A DNA stretch of 64,000 bases from Mucilaginibacter flavus (GCF_030409315.1 NZ_JAUFPS010000095.1:84117-148116), one strand, 5' to 3'; counted from the stretch's first letter, positions 50,527 through 60,439 are shown. The notes: a model not told the origin generated them from the sequence alone. Translations and numbers: made by a program.

Positions 50527-53500
50527 TTAAAAAGATGCATTTAAACCGAAAAGGAATGCCCTGGTACGTGGGTAGTAGTTTTTGTTATCGATACCCGGAG
50601 TAAGGCCACCCAAAGAAACTTCGGGATCAATACCCTTGTAACCGGTTACGGTAACCAGGTTATTGCCCGATACATATAAACGCAGGTTGCGGATGCCCGG
50701 CGTAAGCTTAGGGAAGGTGTAACCAAGCGTAGCATTATCCAAACGAACATATGAACTGCTTTCAATATATCTATCAGAATAGATGTATGCGTTAACATCT
50801 TTAGGAGATTCGTTAGCCGATGAAACAGGCAAATTGTAACTTCTTACGTCGCTGGTTCTGTTCAAATCGGCAAGGGTGGCATTTAAAACTTTACCACCTA
50901 ATGAGCCACGGATAAAGAAATTCAGATCAATGTTACCGTAAGTAAAACTGTTATTAAAACCGAACAGCAATTTAGGCTGCGCGTTACCGGCGTAATAATA
51001 GTCTTTTGATGTTGGCGTAGTAGTTACACCGCCGCTACGACTGTAAAATTGCGATACACCAGCAGCATTTTTGCCCGCGTATTTATACAACAGGAACTGC
51101 CCCACCGGGTAACCCGTTTTTAATATCTGCACTTTATAACCTGTTTCGCCCTGCCCGCCCGGCTCTGCCTGCGGGATAGAATCCAGCTTGAAAACGCTAT
51201 TTGAAAGTGATGTTAACTTGTTGTTGTTATGGGCAACGTTTATAGAAGTATTCCAACGAAATTTGCTGGTTTGTACCGGTACGGCGTCAATAGTTACTTC
51301 ATAACCTTTGTTGGATATGGAACCCACGTTGGCTATCAGCGTACCTGCAAAATATTGGGTGGTTGATACCGGGTAACTGTAAATTAAATCGTTAGTTTTT
51401 TTATCGTAAGCTTCAATAGTACCGCTTACCCTGCCTTTAAGAATCGAGAAATCTAAACCCAGGTTGTACATGGTTGTTTTCTCCCATTTCAAATCGGGGT
51501 TAGCATTTTGTGTTGGCCCTATGGAGTTTACGAATGAGCCGTTATTGTAAAACGCGCCGGTAGCACCATATCTTATTTGAGCAATAAGCGGATTAAAGCC
51601 CAATGAATTACCCGTAATGCCATAACTTCCCCTCAATTTTAAATCATTAAACAAGGTTTGGTTTTTCATAAAAGATTCTTCGGTAATCCGCCAGCCTATG
51701 GATGCCGATGGGAAAGTTCCCCATTTATTGTTTTGGCCAAAGGCCGATGAGCCATCGCGCCTTACTGATAATTGCAACAGGTATTTGTTATCGTAACTGT
51801 ACCTGGCCCTGCTGTAGTATGATATAAGGCGAAGTTTCTGATACAGATTTTGCCCCCAGTCGGTTTTAAAATCACCGGCAGGCGAACCTAAACCAATGTT
51901 GATGTAGCCAATATCATCTGTAGGGAAATTACGGTTATTGGCCTGGAAACCATCGCCATTTAAATCCTGCTGTAAGCTGTAGCCTGCAAGCACATTAATA
52001 TCGTGTTTACCTGTTGTTTTATTATACGTCAAAAAAGTTTCACCAACCTTATGCGTGTTCTCGTACGATGACCGATATGCCTCACCATGTACGCCCTGGT
52101 CAAGCGTATACTGGCTGTTGTAGTATGAACCACCGTTAACTTGCTCGTTTTGGGTTGATAAGCTTACGTTGTAGGTAAAGCCAAAAGGCAGTTTTAATTC
52201 GGCAGTAGCGGTTATTAAATTCAGTTTGCTTTTGCTTTGCTGATAGGCATCGGCCAGCAAAGCCACCGGGTTATAATACTGTATCCTTTGCAGATTTTCT
52301 GTATAAACACCGTTTTGCATTACGGGCACTGTTGGCAAATAGCGCAGCATGTTATATAACACAATGTTTTGGTTGGGGATGATATCTGAATTACTGGTAG
52401 AGTTATTGAATGATAAACCCAGTTTCAAATGATCATTAAAACTTTTTTGTTCGATAGCGGCCTTACTGGTTAACCTGCTTAATTTGCTGCCTTTAAGTAT
52501 GCCCTTATCATCAAAGTAATTAACCGATGCGCTGTAAAGAGTTTGATCGGTACCACCACCCAGCGATACGTTATGATTTTGCGACGAACCGGTACGGCTA
52601 ACTTCTTTTTGCCAATCGGTATTGGCACCTTTTTGATCAGATGGATCAAGAGATAAACCATTTTTGGTTAGATAGTCATTAAGCTGACTGGCATTCATCA
52701 TTTTAATACTGTTGGCAATTTTTTCAACGCCGGCATAAGCATTATAACTAATCTCGGCCTTGCCGCTTTTACCTTTTTTGGTGGTAATGATGATAACGCC
52801 GTTAGCCGCGCGTGTACCATATATAGCCGTGGCCGATGCATCTTTCAAAGCATCGATAGTTACAATGTCATCAGGAGATACCAAACGGTAATCGGCACCG
52901 GGTACGCCGTCAATTACATAAAACGGCTCCTGCGCGCCACCATCGGTACGCAGGGTTGATGGGCCTCTTAAGCTGATAGAGGGCGCCTCATTCGGATCGC
53001 CGGAGCGCGTGATGTTAAGCCCGGCTATTTTTCCCTGTAATAATTGCGCGGGATTGCTGAAGGAACCTTTGTTAAAATCCTTATTTTGAACAGATGAGAT
53101 AGAACTGGTAAGCAGTTTTCTTGATTGCTTGCCGTAACCCACCACCACAACTTCTTTCAAAGCAGCCTGATCGGCCTTTAAGGCAACATTAAGGGTAGCA
53201 CCCGAAACGATAATTTCCTGCGATTGATAACCGATAAAAGAAAATATCAATACCGCTGTATTTTCTTCGGCCTCCAGGTGATAGTCGCCATCGGTATTGG
53301 TAACTGTGCCTTCTTCGGTGCCTTTAATGTGTACAGATACGCCGGGCAAGGTTTCGCCGGTTTGGGCATCGGTTACTTTACCGGCTACCCTTACCAACTT
53401 TCCCGCTGTTTTTACATATATGGTTTGATCAACGCGTTTAAATGACAAGCCAGATTGTTTGGTGATCTTTTTCAGGATTTCATCAACCGGCTGGTTTACT

Positions 53501-53727
53501 TCTTCCAGGCTTATTTTTTTGCTCAACTGGGCTTCGGTAGCATTATGGATAAAACGCAGGCCGCTTTGTTTTTCGATAAGGGAAAATACTTCTTTTATTG
53601 ACCTTTGCGATACCTGCACAGTGCAGGTTACCGCATCTGTCATCTGGATAGCGCCTGCGTAAGCAAACTGCGAAACCGTTGACAGTAAATAAATAACACT
53701 TAAAAGTGAGAATATATATTTTTTCAT
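50527..53727 (-). CDS. SusC/RagA family TonB-linked outer membrane receptor with STN domain
   Basis: The 1066-residue protein has a signal peptide, then an STN domain (SIKEVFSLIEKQSGLRF, VNQPVDEILKKI, about 42-108), a carboxypeptidase-D-like repeat (GKVTDAQTGETLPGVSVHIKG), the plug with VVVGYGKQSRKLLTSSISSV and YVIDGVPGADYRLVSPDDI, and a C-terminal beta barrel ending RAFLFGLNASF. The STN domain contacts a FecR anti-sigma protein in the periplasm, matching the FecR and sigma genes just upstream. With SusD it imports a nutrient, which then triggers its own expression. Confidence 0.96.
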   Translation of the reverse strand: MKKYIFSLLSVIYLLSTVSQFAYAGAIQMTDAVTCTVQVSQRSIKEVFSLIEKQSGLRFIHNATEAQLSKKISLEEVNQPVDEILKKITKQSGLSFKRVDQTIYVKTAGKLVRVAGKVTDAQTGETLPGVSVHIKGTEEGTVTNTDGDYHLEAEENTAVLIFSFIGYQSQEIIVSGATLNVALKADQAALKEVVVVGYGKQSRKLLTSSISSVQNKDFNKGSFSNPAQLLQGKIAGLNITRSGDPNEAPSISLRGPSTLRTDGGAQEPFYVIDGVPGADYRLVSPDDIVTIDALKDASATAIYGTRAANGVIIITTKKGKSGKAEISYNAYAGVEKIANSIKMMNASQLNDYLTKNGLSLDPSDQKGANTDWQKEVSRTGSSQNHNVSLGGGTDQTLYSASVNYFDDKGILKGSKLSRLTSKAAIEQKSFNDHLKLGLSFNNSTSNSDIIPNQNIVLYNMLRYLPTVPVMQNGVYTENLQRIQYYNPVALLADAYQQSKSKLNLITATAELKLPFGFTYNVSLSTQNEQVNGGSYYNSQYTLDQGVHGEAYRSSYENTHKVGETFLTYNKTTGKHDINVLAGYSLQQDLNGDGFQANNRNFPTDDIGYINIGLGSPAGDFKTDWGQNLYQKLRLISYYSRARYSYDNKYLLQLSVRRDGSSAFGQNNKWGTFPSASIGWRITEESFMKNQTLFNDLKLRGSYGITGNSLGFNPLIAQIRYGATGAFYNNGSFVNSIGPTQNANPDLKWEKTTMYNLGLDFSILKGRVSGTIEAYDKKTNDLIYSYPVSTTQYFAGTLIANVGSISNKGYEVTIDAVPVQTSKFRWNTSINVAHNNNKLTSLSNSVFKLDSIPQAEPGGQGETGYKVQILKTGYPVGQFLLYKYAGKNAAGVSQFYSRSGGVTTTPTSKDYYYAGNAQPKLLFGFNNSFTYGNIDLNFFIRGSLGGKVLNATLADLNRTSDVRSYNLPVSSANESPKDVNAYIYSDRYIESSSYVRLDNATLGYTFPKLTPGIRNLRLYVSGNNLVTVTGYKGIDPEVSLGGLTPGIDNKNYYPRTRAFLFGLNASF

Positions 53728-53865
53728 ATTTTTGAAATGGTTTTACTAAAAATGATTGAGCTCTTTGGCGAGAGCTTGATTTACAGGGCAGGTAGTGTGA
53801 TCTGATCATGCTACCTGTCATTGTTTAATAAGGGTTACCTCATAAAATTTTACCTTTCTTTTTGC

Positions 53866-54909
53866 TTAGTTACATTTACCGGATATCACTACTTTTTTAC
53901 CTTCTGTTATCCACGATATATCAGATACCATGCTTATTTGTTGTAGCACCTTTGTTAGTGGCATATTATTGAAAGTGCCTTTGAGCTTGCAGCGCAACAG
54001 CTCCCCGTTTTTAAGTTGAACAGGTACCCCATACCAACGGCTTAACTTTTTAGCCGCATCGGGCCAGCTATCATAATCAAACACCAGTTTGTTTTCTTTC
54101 CAGCCGGTAATATCCTCGGTTAAAAACTCTGTTACCTTTGCCGTTTTGGCGCTTTTTGAATAGGTCATTTGTTTACCAGGATCAAGTATTACGCGTTTAG
54201 CAAGGTCATTATCCATATCAACCTGTACCTTTCCCTGCACCAGCGATACCACAATATTGCTGTCACTTTGATAAGCCGATACGTTGAAATGTGTACCCAA
54301 AACCTGTGTGGCTACCTGGCCGGTATGTACTATGAATGGCTTCTGCGGATCGCGCTTAACATCAAACCAGGCCTCGCCATCAAGATATACCTCGCGTTTA
54401 TCGCTGCCAAAGGCCGCGGCAACATGCAGGCTGCTTGATGAATTGAGCATTACCTCGGTACCATCCGGGAGTTTGATCTTTCTTTTTTGCCCTACGCCGG
54501 TATGGGTTTCGGCAAGCATGGTGCCGGCACCTGCGTTATTGTGGCGCGTGTTGTTATAAAATAAAACAGCGCCAAGCATGCACACCAGCATCGCTGCTAT
54601 GGCTATGACCCGTTTCAAAATAACAATGGTGGCGCCGCGCTTTGCTACAGGCTCTTCGGTTGTGTTGCTATGGCTGTGCTCAAGGGCATCAATTTTTAAA
54701 TTTAAACTTGCTAAAACGTCGTTAGCTTCTGTATTTTGATCAGGAACGGGCTTCCTGGCCGACCATATCTCGGCTATATCCTCAAATGCTTCAGAAAACG
54801 CGGCTTCTTCCTGTACCTTTTGCAGCAGATACTGCGTTTCTTGTTCAGTACTTCGCCCCTCAAGGTAAGCTATGATCAGCAGGTAGTGATGTTCATCCAT
54901 GTGTGCCAT
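53866..54909 (-). CDS. FecR family anti-sigma factor
   Basis: The 347-residue protein has a cytoplasmic N-terminus of about 100 residues (ITQETQYLLQKVQEE-like region), one membrane span (VIAIAAMLVCMLGAVLFYN), a FecR domain (GQKRKIKLPDGTEVMLNSSSSL, YLDGEAWFDVKRD, ATQVLGTHFNVSAY) and a C-terminal DUF4974/STN-like part (SWPDAAKKLSRWYGVPV, GTFNNMPLTKVLQQIS). It holds the ECF sigma factor inactive until the receptor plug signals ligand binding. It lies between the sigma and SusC genes. Confidence 0.95.
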   Translation of the reverse strand: MAHMDEHHYLLIIAYLEGRSTEQETQYLLQKVQEEAAFSEAFEDIAEIWSARKPVPDQNTEANDVLASLNLKIDALEHSHSNTTEEPVAKRGATIVILKRVIAIAAMLVCMLGAVLFYNNTRHNNAGAGTMLAETHTGVGQKRKIKLPDGTEVMLNSSSSLHVAAAFGSDKREVYLDGEAWFDVKRDPQKPFIVHTGQVATQVLGTHFNVSAYQSDSNIVVSLVQGKVQVDMDNDLAKRVILDPGKQMTYSKSAKTAKVTEFLTEDITGWKENKLVFDYDSWPDAAKKLSRWYGVPVQLKNGELLRCKLKGTFNNMPLTKVLQQISMVSDISWITEGKKVVISGKCN

Positions 54910-54985
54910 TTTAAGTAAGTCTTAAAAAAGGCACTATCTGATTACATCTTTTTACGAATTAATGTAATGGTAATATTGGTGTAAA

Positions 54986-55525
54986 TTATTTAACAAACAG
55001 GATGCGTTTCCTGAAATAATTTAAGGCACGATAGAGGTGGGTTTTCACCGTGTTTGGAGAAATATTAAGGATCTGGGCAATTTCGTAATGATCAAGCTGA
55101 TGCTGCCAGCTCATTAAAAAAATCACTTTTCCTTGTTCGGGCAGCTCATGTATAAAACGCTCCACCAATAATTTGCGATCCTTCCGCAACAATATCTCAT
55201 CCGGACGGAGTTCATCGGCAGCGGCGTGATCATAGGCATGCTCCTCGGGCAGCAATTGCATTTGCATATTTTTACCACTGAGCGTGAACAGTTTATTACG
55301 AACAGCCCCATACAAATAGGACTTTAAAGAGCTGCTAACTTGCAATTTTTCGCGCTTGACCCAAAGATCCAAAAACACATCGGCAATTACATCTTTACCG
55401 TCTTCGGGTTTGGCACCCATGTATTTGCAAAAATCGGTAAGCAGGGAGTAGTATTTTAAAAACAAGGCATTGAATGCTTCCCTATCGTTGGCATTTATCC
55501 TGGCAAGTAAATCTATGTCCTCCAT
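54986..55525 (-). CDS. RNA polymerase sigma-70 factor, ECF (FecI-like)
   Basis: The 179-residue ECF factor has a region 2 start (AFNALFLKYYSLLTDFCKYMG, DVIADVFLDLWVKREK) and a region 4 helix-turn-helix (LPEQGKVIFLMSWQHQLDHYEIAQIL then ISPNTVKTHLYRALNYF). It is the sigma half of the sigma/FecR/SusC/SusD trans-envelope signalling unit, and presumably drives transcription of susC and susD. The 328-base region upstream of it contains a MITE-like element. Confidence 0.95.
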   Translation of the reverse strand: MEDIDLLARINANDREAFNALFLKYYSLLTDFCKYMGAKPEDGKDVIADVFLDLWVKREKLQVSSSLKSYLYGAVRNKLFTLSGKNMQMQLLPEEHAYDHAAADELRPDEILLRKDRKLLVERFIHELPEQGKVIFLMSWQHQLDHYEIAQILNISPNTVKTHLYRALNYFRKRILFVK

Positions 55526-55634
55526 TTAGAGGCAATAATAAAACTAAGCTATTACCGGGCTAAATCAGGAATGTTAAGTTTTTGTTAAGCTTTAAAGGAA
55601 ACGTGCCGACCTCCGGACACCTGTTTTAATGCAG

Positions 55635-55828
55635 ATAATAAGAGCCTGTTTAAAATTATTTCAAATGTTATGCACTCTATTGAGCATATATACAGCAATC
55701 ATTAAGAATTACTAAGCAATCCCCGGCTTACAGTATCGTGGAGTAAACCCATTCTGTAATTCGGGGATTGCTTCATCGCACCTCCCGCAATATTTATCTT
55801 TTATTATTTTAAAACAGGCTCTTATTAT
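55635..55828. mobile_element. MITE-like element with terminal inverted repeats and internal hairpin
   Basis: The ends are near-perfect inverted repeats: ATAATAAGAGCCTGTTTAAAAT on the left and its reverse complement (one extra T) on the right, about 190 bases apart. Between them AAGCAATCCCCG (55714-55725) pairs with CGGGGATTGCTT (55762-55773), with an inner TTACAG/CTGTAA stem. No gene lies inside. Size, ends and lack of coding fit a miniature transposable element; a possible TA target duplication is too short to prove. It fills most of the 328-base gap 55526-55853. Confidence 0.65.
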
Positions 55829-55853
55829 AAACAGTATTTACAACCCAATATTA

Positions 55854-57260
55854 TTACTGTTGTAAATAACCAATAATGCCCTCATACACCCAGCTGCTGT
55901 TTCCGTTGCCAAGTTCATTAAAGTTGTTTGAATATAAATGCGATCCATTTTTAGAGTTTCTATATCGGTATATAGCACTGTAACCTGTTACCGGTGAAAG
56001 GTCCATATATCCTATTACACCTTCATTTGATCCCTGAGGGATTTCGTGTACATCTGATGTAAAAAAGTGAAACCCATTGTTTAAAAAATACCTGGTTAAG
56101 GGAGCCACACCCGTTTTAGAATTATCATTATAAACATACCCCAATACACCCTCTACATTCCAGTTAGCCAGGCGGGTTACTTCACTTGGGTCGGTCACCA
56201 GCATACGATCACCTGTTTTTGTATTGAAACACCGGTATAAAGCAGATTTGGTATACTGAACCTGTACCTGGTGGTTAGGTAAATAATCATTATAAATGTA
56301 GTTTTTAACAGAAGCGGCCAAATTTGGATCTGGAATTAACTCATTAATAGGAATTAAACCAGCTTGGGCTATATTAATCAGTTCTTCATTTTGAACATTG
56401 GTGCTTGATTGCCAGGCCGAATAATCGATAGGCGGGGTGTTTTGAGTAAATGAAATAGTAGTTGGTGTAATCCCTACCGTGGGATCGCCGCCATGGGTAA
56501 CATAATGCAGGTATTGATTAAAGTTTGAGCTACTTTGAGAATGGTTAGAATTGATTCCGGCATTAATAGAAAATATTGAACCTAAACTGGCATCCAAACC
56601 CGCTGATGCGGCAGATTTCCTGTCTGTACTTTTAGTTTCTGACTGATATACAATTTGTAATTTTGCGCCCAGAAAAATATCTGAAAGCACAAAGGCACCG
56701 TACTGACTTACAATTTGCTGCGGTGTAAGCACGGCGATATCTTTTATAAAATCCTGAGTTAAATATTGTTGCAGTAATGCCGAACTTGCATTAAACTTTA
56801 GCTCCTTTTGCTGAATCAATAAATTATAGCTTCCATATATGTATTTTGAGCTAAAGGAATTTGAGTTTGAATAAGCTGATGTTATTGAACCTTTAAACAA
56901 TGAAAACCCAACTGTAGCATTTAAATGCGCAGAAATATCTGAAGCATAACTTTGCACATTATCACCGTAAGAAAAAGAAGAGTTTCTGGTTGTATTTAAA
57001 TTAGTTACAAGCCTTGTTGGTGCCGCACTGTAAAGCTTTGCTATATCAATAACCTGAAATGTTGTTGAACTGGAATTAGCAAACTCTCCCGTTACATCAT
57101 AACCATAACCCAGCAAATCCCAAACCCCATCTTTTGCCGCCTGGGTTTTTAATTTAGTTGCATTGCTTTTTACTTCGGTTTGCTTTGGTGCAGGCTGCTC
57201 TTGCTTCTTGCAAGACCATAACATTCCCATTAAGGGGATTAAAAATAAAATTTTTTTCAT
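55854..57260 (-). CDS. MACPF (membrane attack complex/perforin) domain lipoprotein with DUF5648-like C-terminus
   Basis: The 468-residue protein has a lipoprotein signal (ILFLIPLMGMLWSCKKQ; lipidated cysteine about residue 17). A MACPF domain follows (about 40-290), with the central QYGAFVLSDIFLGAKLQ in place of the Y-G-T-H signature and serine-rich helix clusters (TSAYSNSNSFSSKY, INSNHSQSSSNFNQYLHYV). From about 350 a DUF5648-like lectin-type repeat reads ALYRCFNTKTGDRML, YFLNNGFHFFTSD and YRYRNSKNGSHLYS. Bacteroidota MACPF lipoproteins such as BSAP are antibacterial pore-formers on the cell surface. The gene is more AT-rich than its neighbours and sits beside a MITE-like element, so it was possibly acquired. 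Confidence 0.8.
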   Translation of the reverse strand: MKKILFLIPLMGMLWSCKKQEQPAPKQTEVKSNATKLKTQAAKDGVWDLLGYGYDVTGEFANSSSTTFQVIDIAKLYSAAPTRLVTNLNTTRNSSFSYGDNVQSYASDISAHLNATVGFSLFKGSITSAYSNSNSFSSKYIYGSYNLLIQQKELKFNASSALLQQYLTQDFIKDIAVLTPQQIVSQYGAFVLSDIFLGAKLQIVYQSETKSTDRKSAASAGLDASLGSIFSINAGINSNHSQSSSNFNQYLHYVTHGGDPTVGITPTTISFTQNTPPIDYSAWQSSTNVQNEELINIAQAGLIPINELIPDPNLAASVKNYIYNDYLPNHQVQVQYTKSALYRCFNTKTGDRMLVTDPSEVTRLANWNVEGVLGYVYNDNSKTGVAPLTRYFLNNGFHFFTSDVHEIPQGSNEGVIGYMDLSPVTGYSAIYRYRNSKNGSHLYSNNFNELGNGNSSWVYEGIIGYLQQ

Positions 57261-57666
57261 AAGGTAGATATTATTTTAATATGTATATATCCCAAACATA
57301 CTCATATTAATATTTATATCAGCAATAATTAATAATAAATTATTGTTAATTGTTTAGTGCCTGTTTAAACTCCTTGCAAGAATATTGTTACAGCATTTAT
57401 ATGGCGAAATTTAAGGGCTTGTTACTGTACAATTTGATTTAAAATAGTATAGTGATCAGCCCTTAGTGCTCCCGCTTTTGGAAAGGTACAATGGAAATAA
57501 GCGTAAAAGCAGGGAGGGGTTCTATGCAAGAGAGTAATAACAGTAATAAATACCAGATCTCATCCAAATCTACTCCAATCTCCTTAAAACACCTTCAGGT
57601 TCGTTTTTGCCCGCTTCGGCTATATTTCAGCCTGAGGCTAAACGCAATTGGTTATATTTGTTTTAT
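57261..57666. other. intergenic stretch upstream of MACPF and histidine-kinase genes
   Basis: This AT-rich, divergent 406-base region has no recognised gene. It contains GCCTGTTTAAA at 57359, an 11-base match to the end of the MITE-like element at 55635, and a quasi-palindrome AATAATTAATAATAAATTATT nearby. These could be a relic element end. A TTG at 57607 is an alternative, less likely start of the histidine kinase. Confidence 0.35.
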
Positions 57667-58716
57667 ATGCGTTCACCGCTCCCAATTAAAAACCTGGTTC
57701 GTCTTAACTGGTTACTCGTTTTTTCGCTTACTGCGATAGTAACGCTTTACCTGTTCTTTTTGCTTGATGAAACAATTGTACGCAAGTTATTTTTGGTGAT
57801 TATAACCGCGACCGGGATCGCCCTGGTAGCTTTCAGTAATATAGGCATCCGGATATACCTCGCACGTAAATTTCCGGCAAACCCTAAATCAGCTAAGCGA
57901 TATCGTTTTTACGTTACTTATACTGTCAGCATATTCATATATCTCGGATTGGGGCCACTATTTGATGCTTTACCGGGTAAAAGCTATCTCTATTCCTTCC
58001 CGATATACTTATTAATGCTTGTTTTTTCAGGCGCTTTTGTGAACACTGTTATCCTGATGCTGCACGGCTTTGTGATATTACAAGCCGATAAAGCCCATGC
58101 CGAACTTGAACTTTCGCGGTTAAAGACAGCGCATGCCGAAGCCGCCAACCTGCTTTTAAAGCAGCAAATTCACCCACATTTTTTGTTTAACGCGCTTAAT
58201 ACCCTCAAGGCACTTTACCGCAAAGATGCCGCTGCCGGCGATACTTACCTGGTACATTTGGCCAATTTTTTACGGGCTTCTGTTTATAGCCACGACTCAA
58301 AAGCATCAAGCCTGGGCGATGAACTGGCCTTGCTTTTAGATTATCTTGAAATGCAAAAAATAAGGTTTGGAACAGCTTTAGATTGCGTTATTGATTTACC
58401 GGATGATCTTTTAAAAACCGGCTACCTGCCATCGTTTTCCTTACAGCCCTTGTTAGAAAACGCCATAAAACATAACGGACTTACACGGGAATCGCCTCTA
58501 ATTATTCATATTTTTTGCCGGGATGACCGCATCATAGTAAGTAATACACTCAAAAAGAAAACCCTTAATGTTGCGTCGGCCTACCATGGGCTGGCTAACC
58601 TGGCCGAACGGTATAACCTGCTATCGGGCGATGAAATTATTATTAAAGAAGAAGCAGATACGTTTTCTGTAAGTATTAAATTATTGACCAATGAATATAG
58701 TGATCATAGAGGATGA
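57667..58716 (+). CDS. sensor histidine kinase, LytS/YehU type
   Basis: The chosen ATG at 57667 gives 349 residues (MRSPLPIKNLVRLNWLLV). The membrane part has four to five hydrophobic segments in residues 1-140. The His_kinase domain follows: LLLKQQIHPHFLFNALNTLKAL with the phospho-accepting histidine, and a HATPase part with SFSLQPLLENAIKHNGL. The adjoining LytTR regulator gene overlaps by 26 bases, so the two form a two-component system. The signal sensed is unknown. Confidence 0.92.
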   Translation: MRSPLPIKNLVRLNWLLVFSLTAIVTLYLFFLLDETIVRKLFLVIITATGIALVAFSNIGIRIYLARKFPANPKSAKRYRFYVTYTVSIFIYLGLGPLFDALPGKSYLYSFPIYLLMLVFSGAFVNTVILMLHGFVILQADKAHAELELSRLKTAHAEAANLLLKQQIHPHFLFNALNTLKALYRKDAAAGDTYLVHLANFLRASVYSHDSKASSLGDELALLLDYLEMQKIRFGTALDCVIDLPDDLLKTGYLPSFSLQPLLENAIKHNGLTRESPLIIHIFCRDDRIIVSNTLKKKTLNVASAYHGLANLAERYNLLSGDEIIIKEEADTFSVSIKLLTNEYSDHRG

Positions 58717-59455
58717 GCCAATTGTTGCCGACGACCTTGAACTAAGCATCAGCCAACTGATAGATGAACAGGGCACAATTGTAAAGCTTCAATCTGTAAA
58801 AGAAGCTATAGCCTATCTGGAAGGCCCTCATAAAACAGATTTGATCTTCAGCGATATTCAGCTTGGTGATGGTTTAAGTTTTGAAATATTTATGGCTTTG
58901 CCCACCACAGCGCCCGTTATTTTCTGCACCGCTTATGACGAATATGCTCTGGACGCTTTTAAAGCAAACGGTATAGATTACATTTTAAAACCCTTCACCA
59001 CCCAAACGCTACAGCGTGCATTGGAACACTATAGTCAGCTTAAAAAAATATTCCTGGCAGATCAGCCTGTGCAATACAACGCGTTAATGGAGCTATTGAC
59101 CAACAAAACAAACGCGCAATCGTCGTCGGTATTGGTTTACCACCAGGATAAAATCATCCCCATAAAACTGGAAGATATCGCCCTTATTCACCTGGCTCAC
59201 GAAACAGCGCACCTGTTAACCTTCGCAGGCAAAACTTTTTACCCAAACAAAAACCTCGATGAACTGGAAAAATTAGGAGGCAATTACTTTTTCAGAGCTA
59301 ACCGCCAGTTCCTGGTTAGCCGTAAAGCTATTGTTGATGTATCCAGTTTTTTCTCCAGAAAATTATCATTAAACCTCAACGTTGCTTTTACCGAAAGAAT
59401 AGTGGTGAGCAAGGGCAAAGCATCACAGTTTTTGGCCTGGCTTGCCAGGGCGTAA
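58691..59455 (+). CDS. LytTR family DNA-binding response regulator
   Basis: The 254-residue protein has a receiver domain (IVIIEDEPIVADDLEL, TDLIFSDIQLGDG with the phospho-acceptor aspartate, FCTAYDEYALDAF, YILKPF) and a C-terminal LytTR DNA-binding domain (VLVYHQDKIIPIKLEDIALI, FFRANRQFLVSRKAIVDV). It overlaps the histidine-kinase gene by 26 bases and is its partner. LytTR targets often include surface, exopolysaccharide or virulence genes; the targets here are unknown. Confidence 0.94.
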   Translation: MNIVIIEDEPIVADDLELSISQLIDEQGTIVKLQSVKEAIAYLEGPHKTDLIFSDIQLGDGLSFEIFMALPTTAPVIFCTAYDEYALDAFKANGIDYILKPFTTQTLQRALEHYSQLKKIFLADQPVQYNALMELLTNKTNAQSSSVLVYHQDKIIPIKLEDIALIHLAHETAHLLTFAGKTFYPNKNLDELEKLGGNYFFRANRQFLVSRKAIVDVSSFFSRKLSLNLNVAFTERIVVSKGKASQFLAWLARA

Positions 59456-59595
59456 ATTTGCCATGCCAATCAAACCGCGCTTTTCAGGAGGCGTTCGCCC
59501 TTGCTGCAATTGCTTTTTGTTAACGGTTCGGTTACGGTATTTTAAATTTTCAGCGGCACATCATCTCCATCTGTTTATAACAACCGATTTCCCCC

Positions 59596-60339
59596 TTACA
59601 CCAACACCGTTCCGCCATCAACCGTAATATTTTGACCGGTGCCAAACTGTTGTTTCATGAGATAAACATAGGCAAGGGCTACATCTTCGGCCTGGCCAAC
59701 GCGTTTTAGCAACAGGGTATCTTCCATGGCTTTAAACAGGCCTTCGCGGTCGCTTTGGGGCATGCTGTCCCATAAACCGGTTTGGATAACGCCCGGCACC
59801 ACGCTGTTTACACGAATGGGGGCAAGTTCGACGGCCAGGGCCCGAACCAAACCTTCCATAGCACCACAAATACTGCTGGCTATTGACCAGCCTGCACCGG
59901 GGCGTGCATTGGCAGTGCCACTGATTAAATTAATAGAACCGCCTGGCTGGATATGTGGCGAAGCATATTTAACGGCAGTGAATGCGCCCCAATAACGCAC
60001 ATTAAAAAAGCCGCGCGCCCGCTCAATATCGGTTTGGGCAATTAAATTAAGGGTAAGGTTTTCGCCGGCGGTGTATACCAGGTGATCGATGTTACCAAGC
60101 ATTTCAAAAAAGTCTTTGATGCTTTGCTCGCTGGTTAAGTTTACGGCGTAACCACGGCTGCCCTGTGGCAATTCGGTTAATGCTTTATCTATCCTTTGCT
60201 GATTGCCAGATACAATAATAACCTGCGCGCCTTCGGCAGCCGAGGCTTTTGCGGTAGCCAGCCCTATGCCCGAACTACCGCCTAAAAGAACTACTTTTTT
60301 ACCATTTAGCGAGTACGGAGCTTTTGTTTGATTTTCCAT
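59596..60339 (-). CDS. SDR family oxidoreductase
   Basis: The 247-residue short-chain dehydrogenase begins LNGKKVVLLGGSSGIGLATAKAS, the NAD(P) glycine motif. It has SINLISGTANARPGAGWSIASSICGAM where the catalytic Y-x3-K is replaced (W-S-I-A-S), then RVNSVVPGVIQTGLWDSM and FGTGQNITVDGG. The tyrosine and lysine of the active site are not evident, so it may be a non-classical or inactive member. The substrate is unknown. Confidence 0.82.
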   Translation of the reverse strand: MENQTKAPYSLNGKKVVLLGGSSGIGLATAKASAAEGAQVIIVSGNQQRIDKALTELPQGSRGYAVNLTSEQSIKDFFEMLGNIDHLVYTAGENLTLNLIAQTDIERARGFFNVRYWGAFTAVKYASPHIQPGGSINLISGTANARPGAGWSIASSICGAMEGLVRALAVELAPIRVNSVVPGVIQTGLWDSMPQSDREGLFKAMEDTLLLKRVGQAEDVALAYVYLMKQQFGTGQNITVDGGTVLV

Positions 60340-60439
60340 GATCTTTGTTTTTATATGAATACAAAGGTCTTGCTGATTAACCCGTATCCACTTAACAAAT
60401 GGTAAAAACGAAAATCGGGATTAATATTTTTGAGAAAAC

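Noticed and set aside
48925..53727. Polysaccharide utilisation locus
   Set aside because: SusC/SusD with sigma and FecR are present, but no glycoside hydrolase or other carbohydrate enzyme is in the window, so the substrate is left open.
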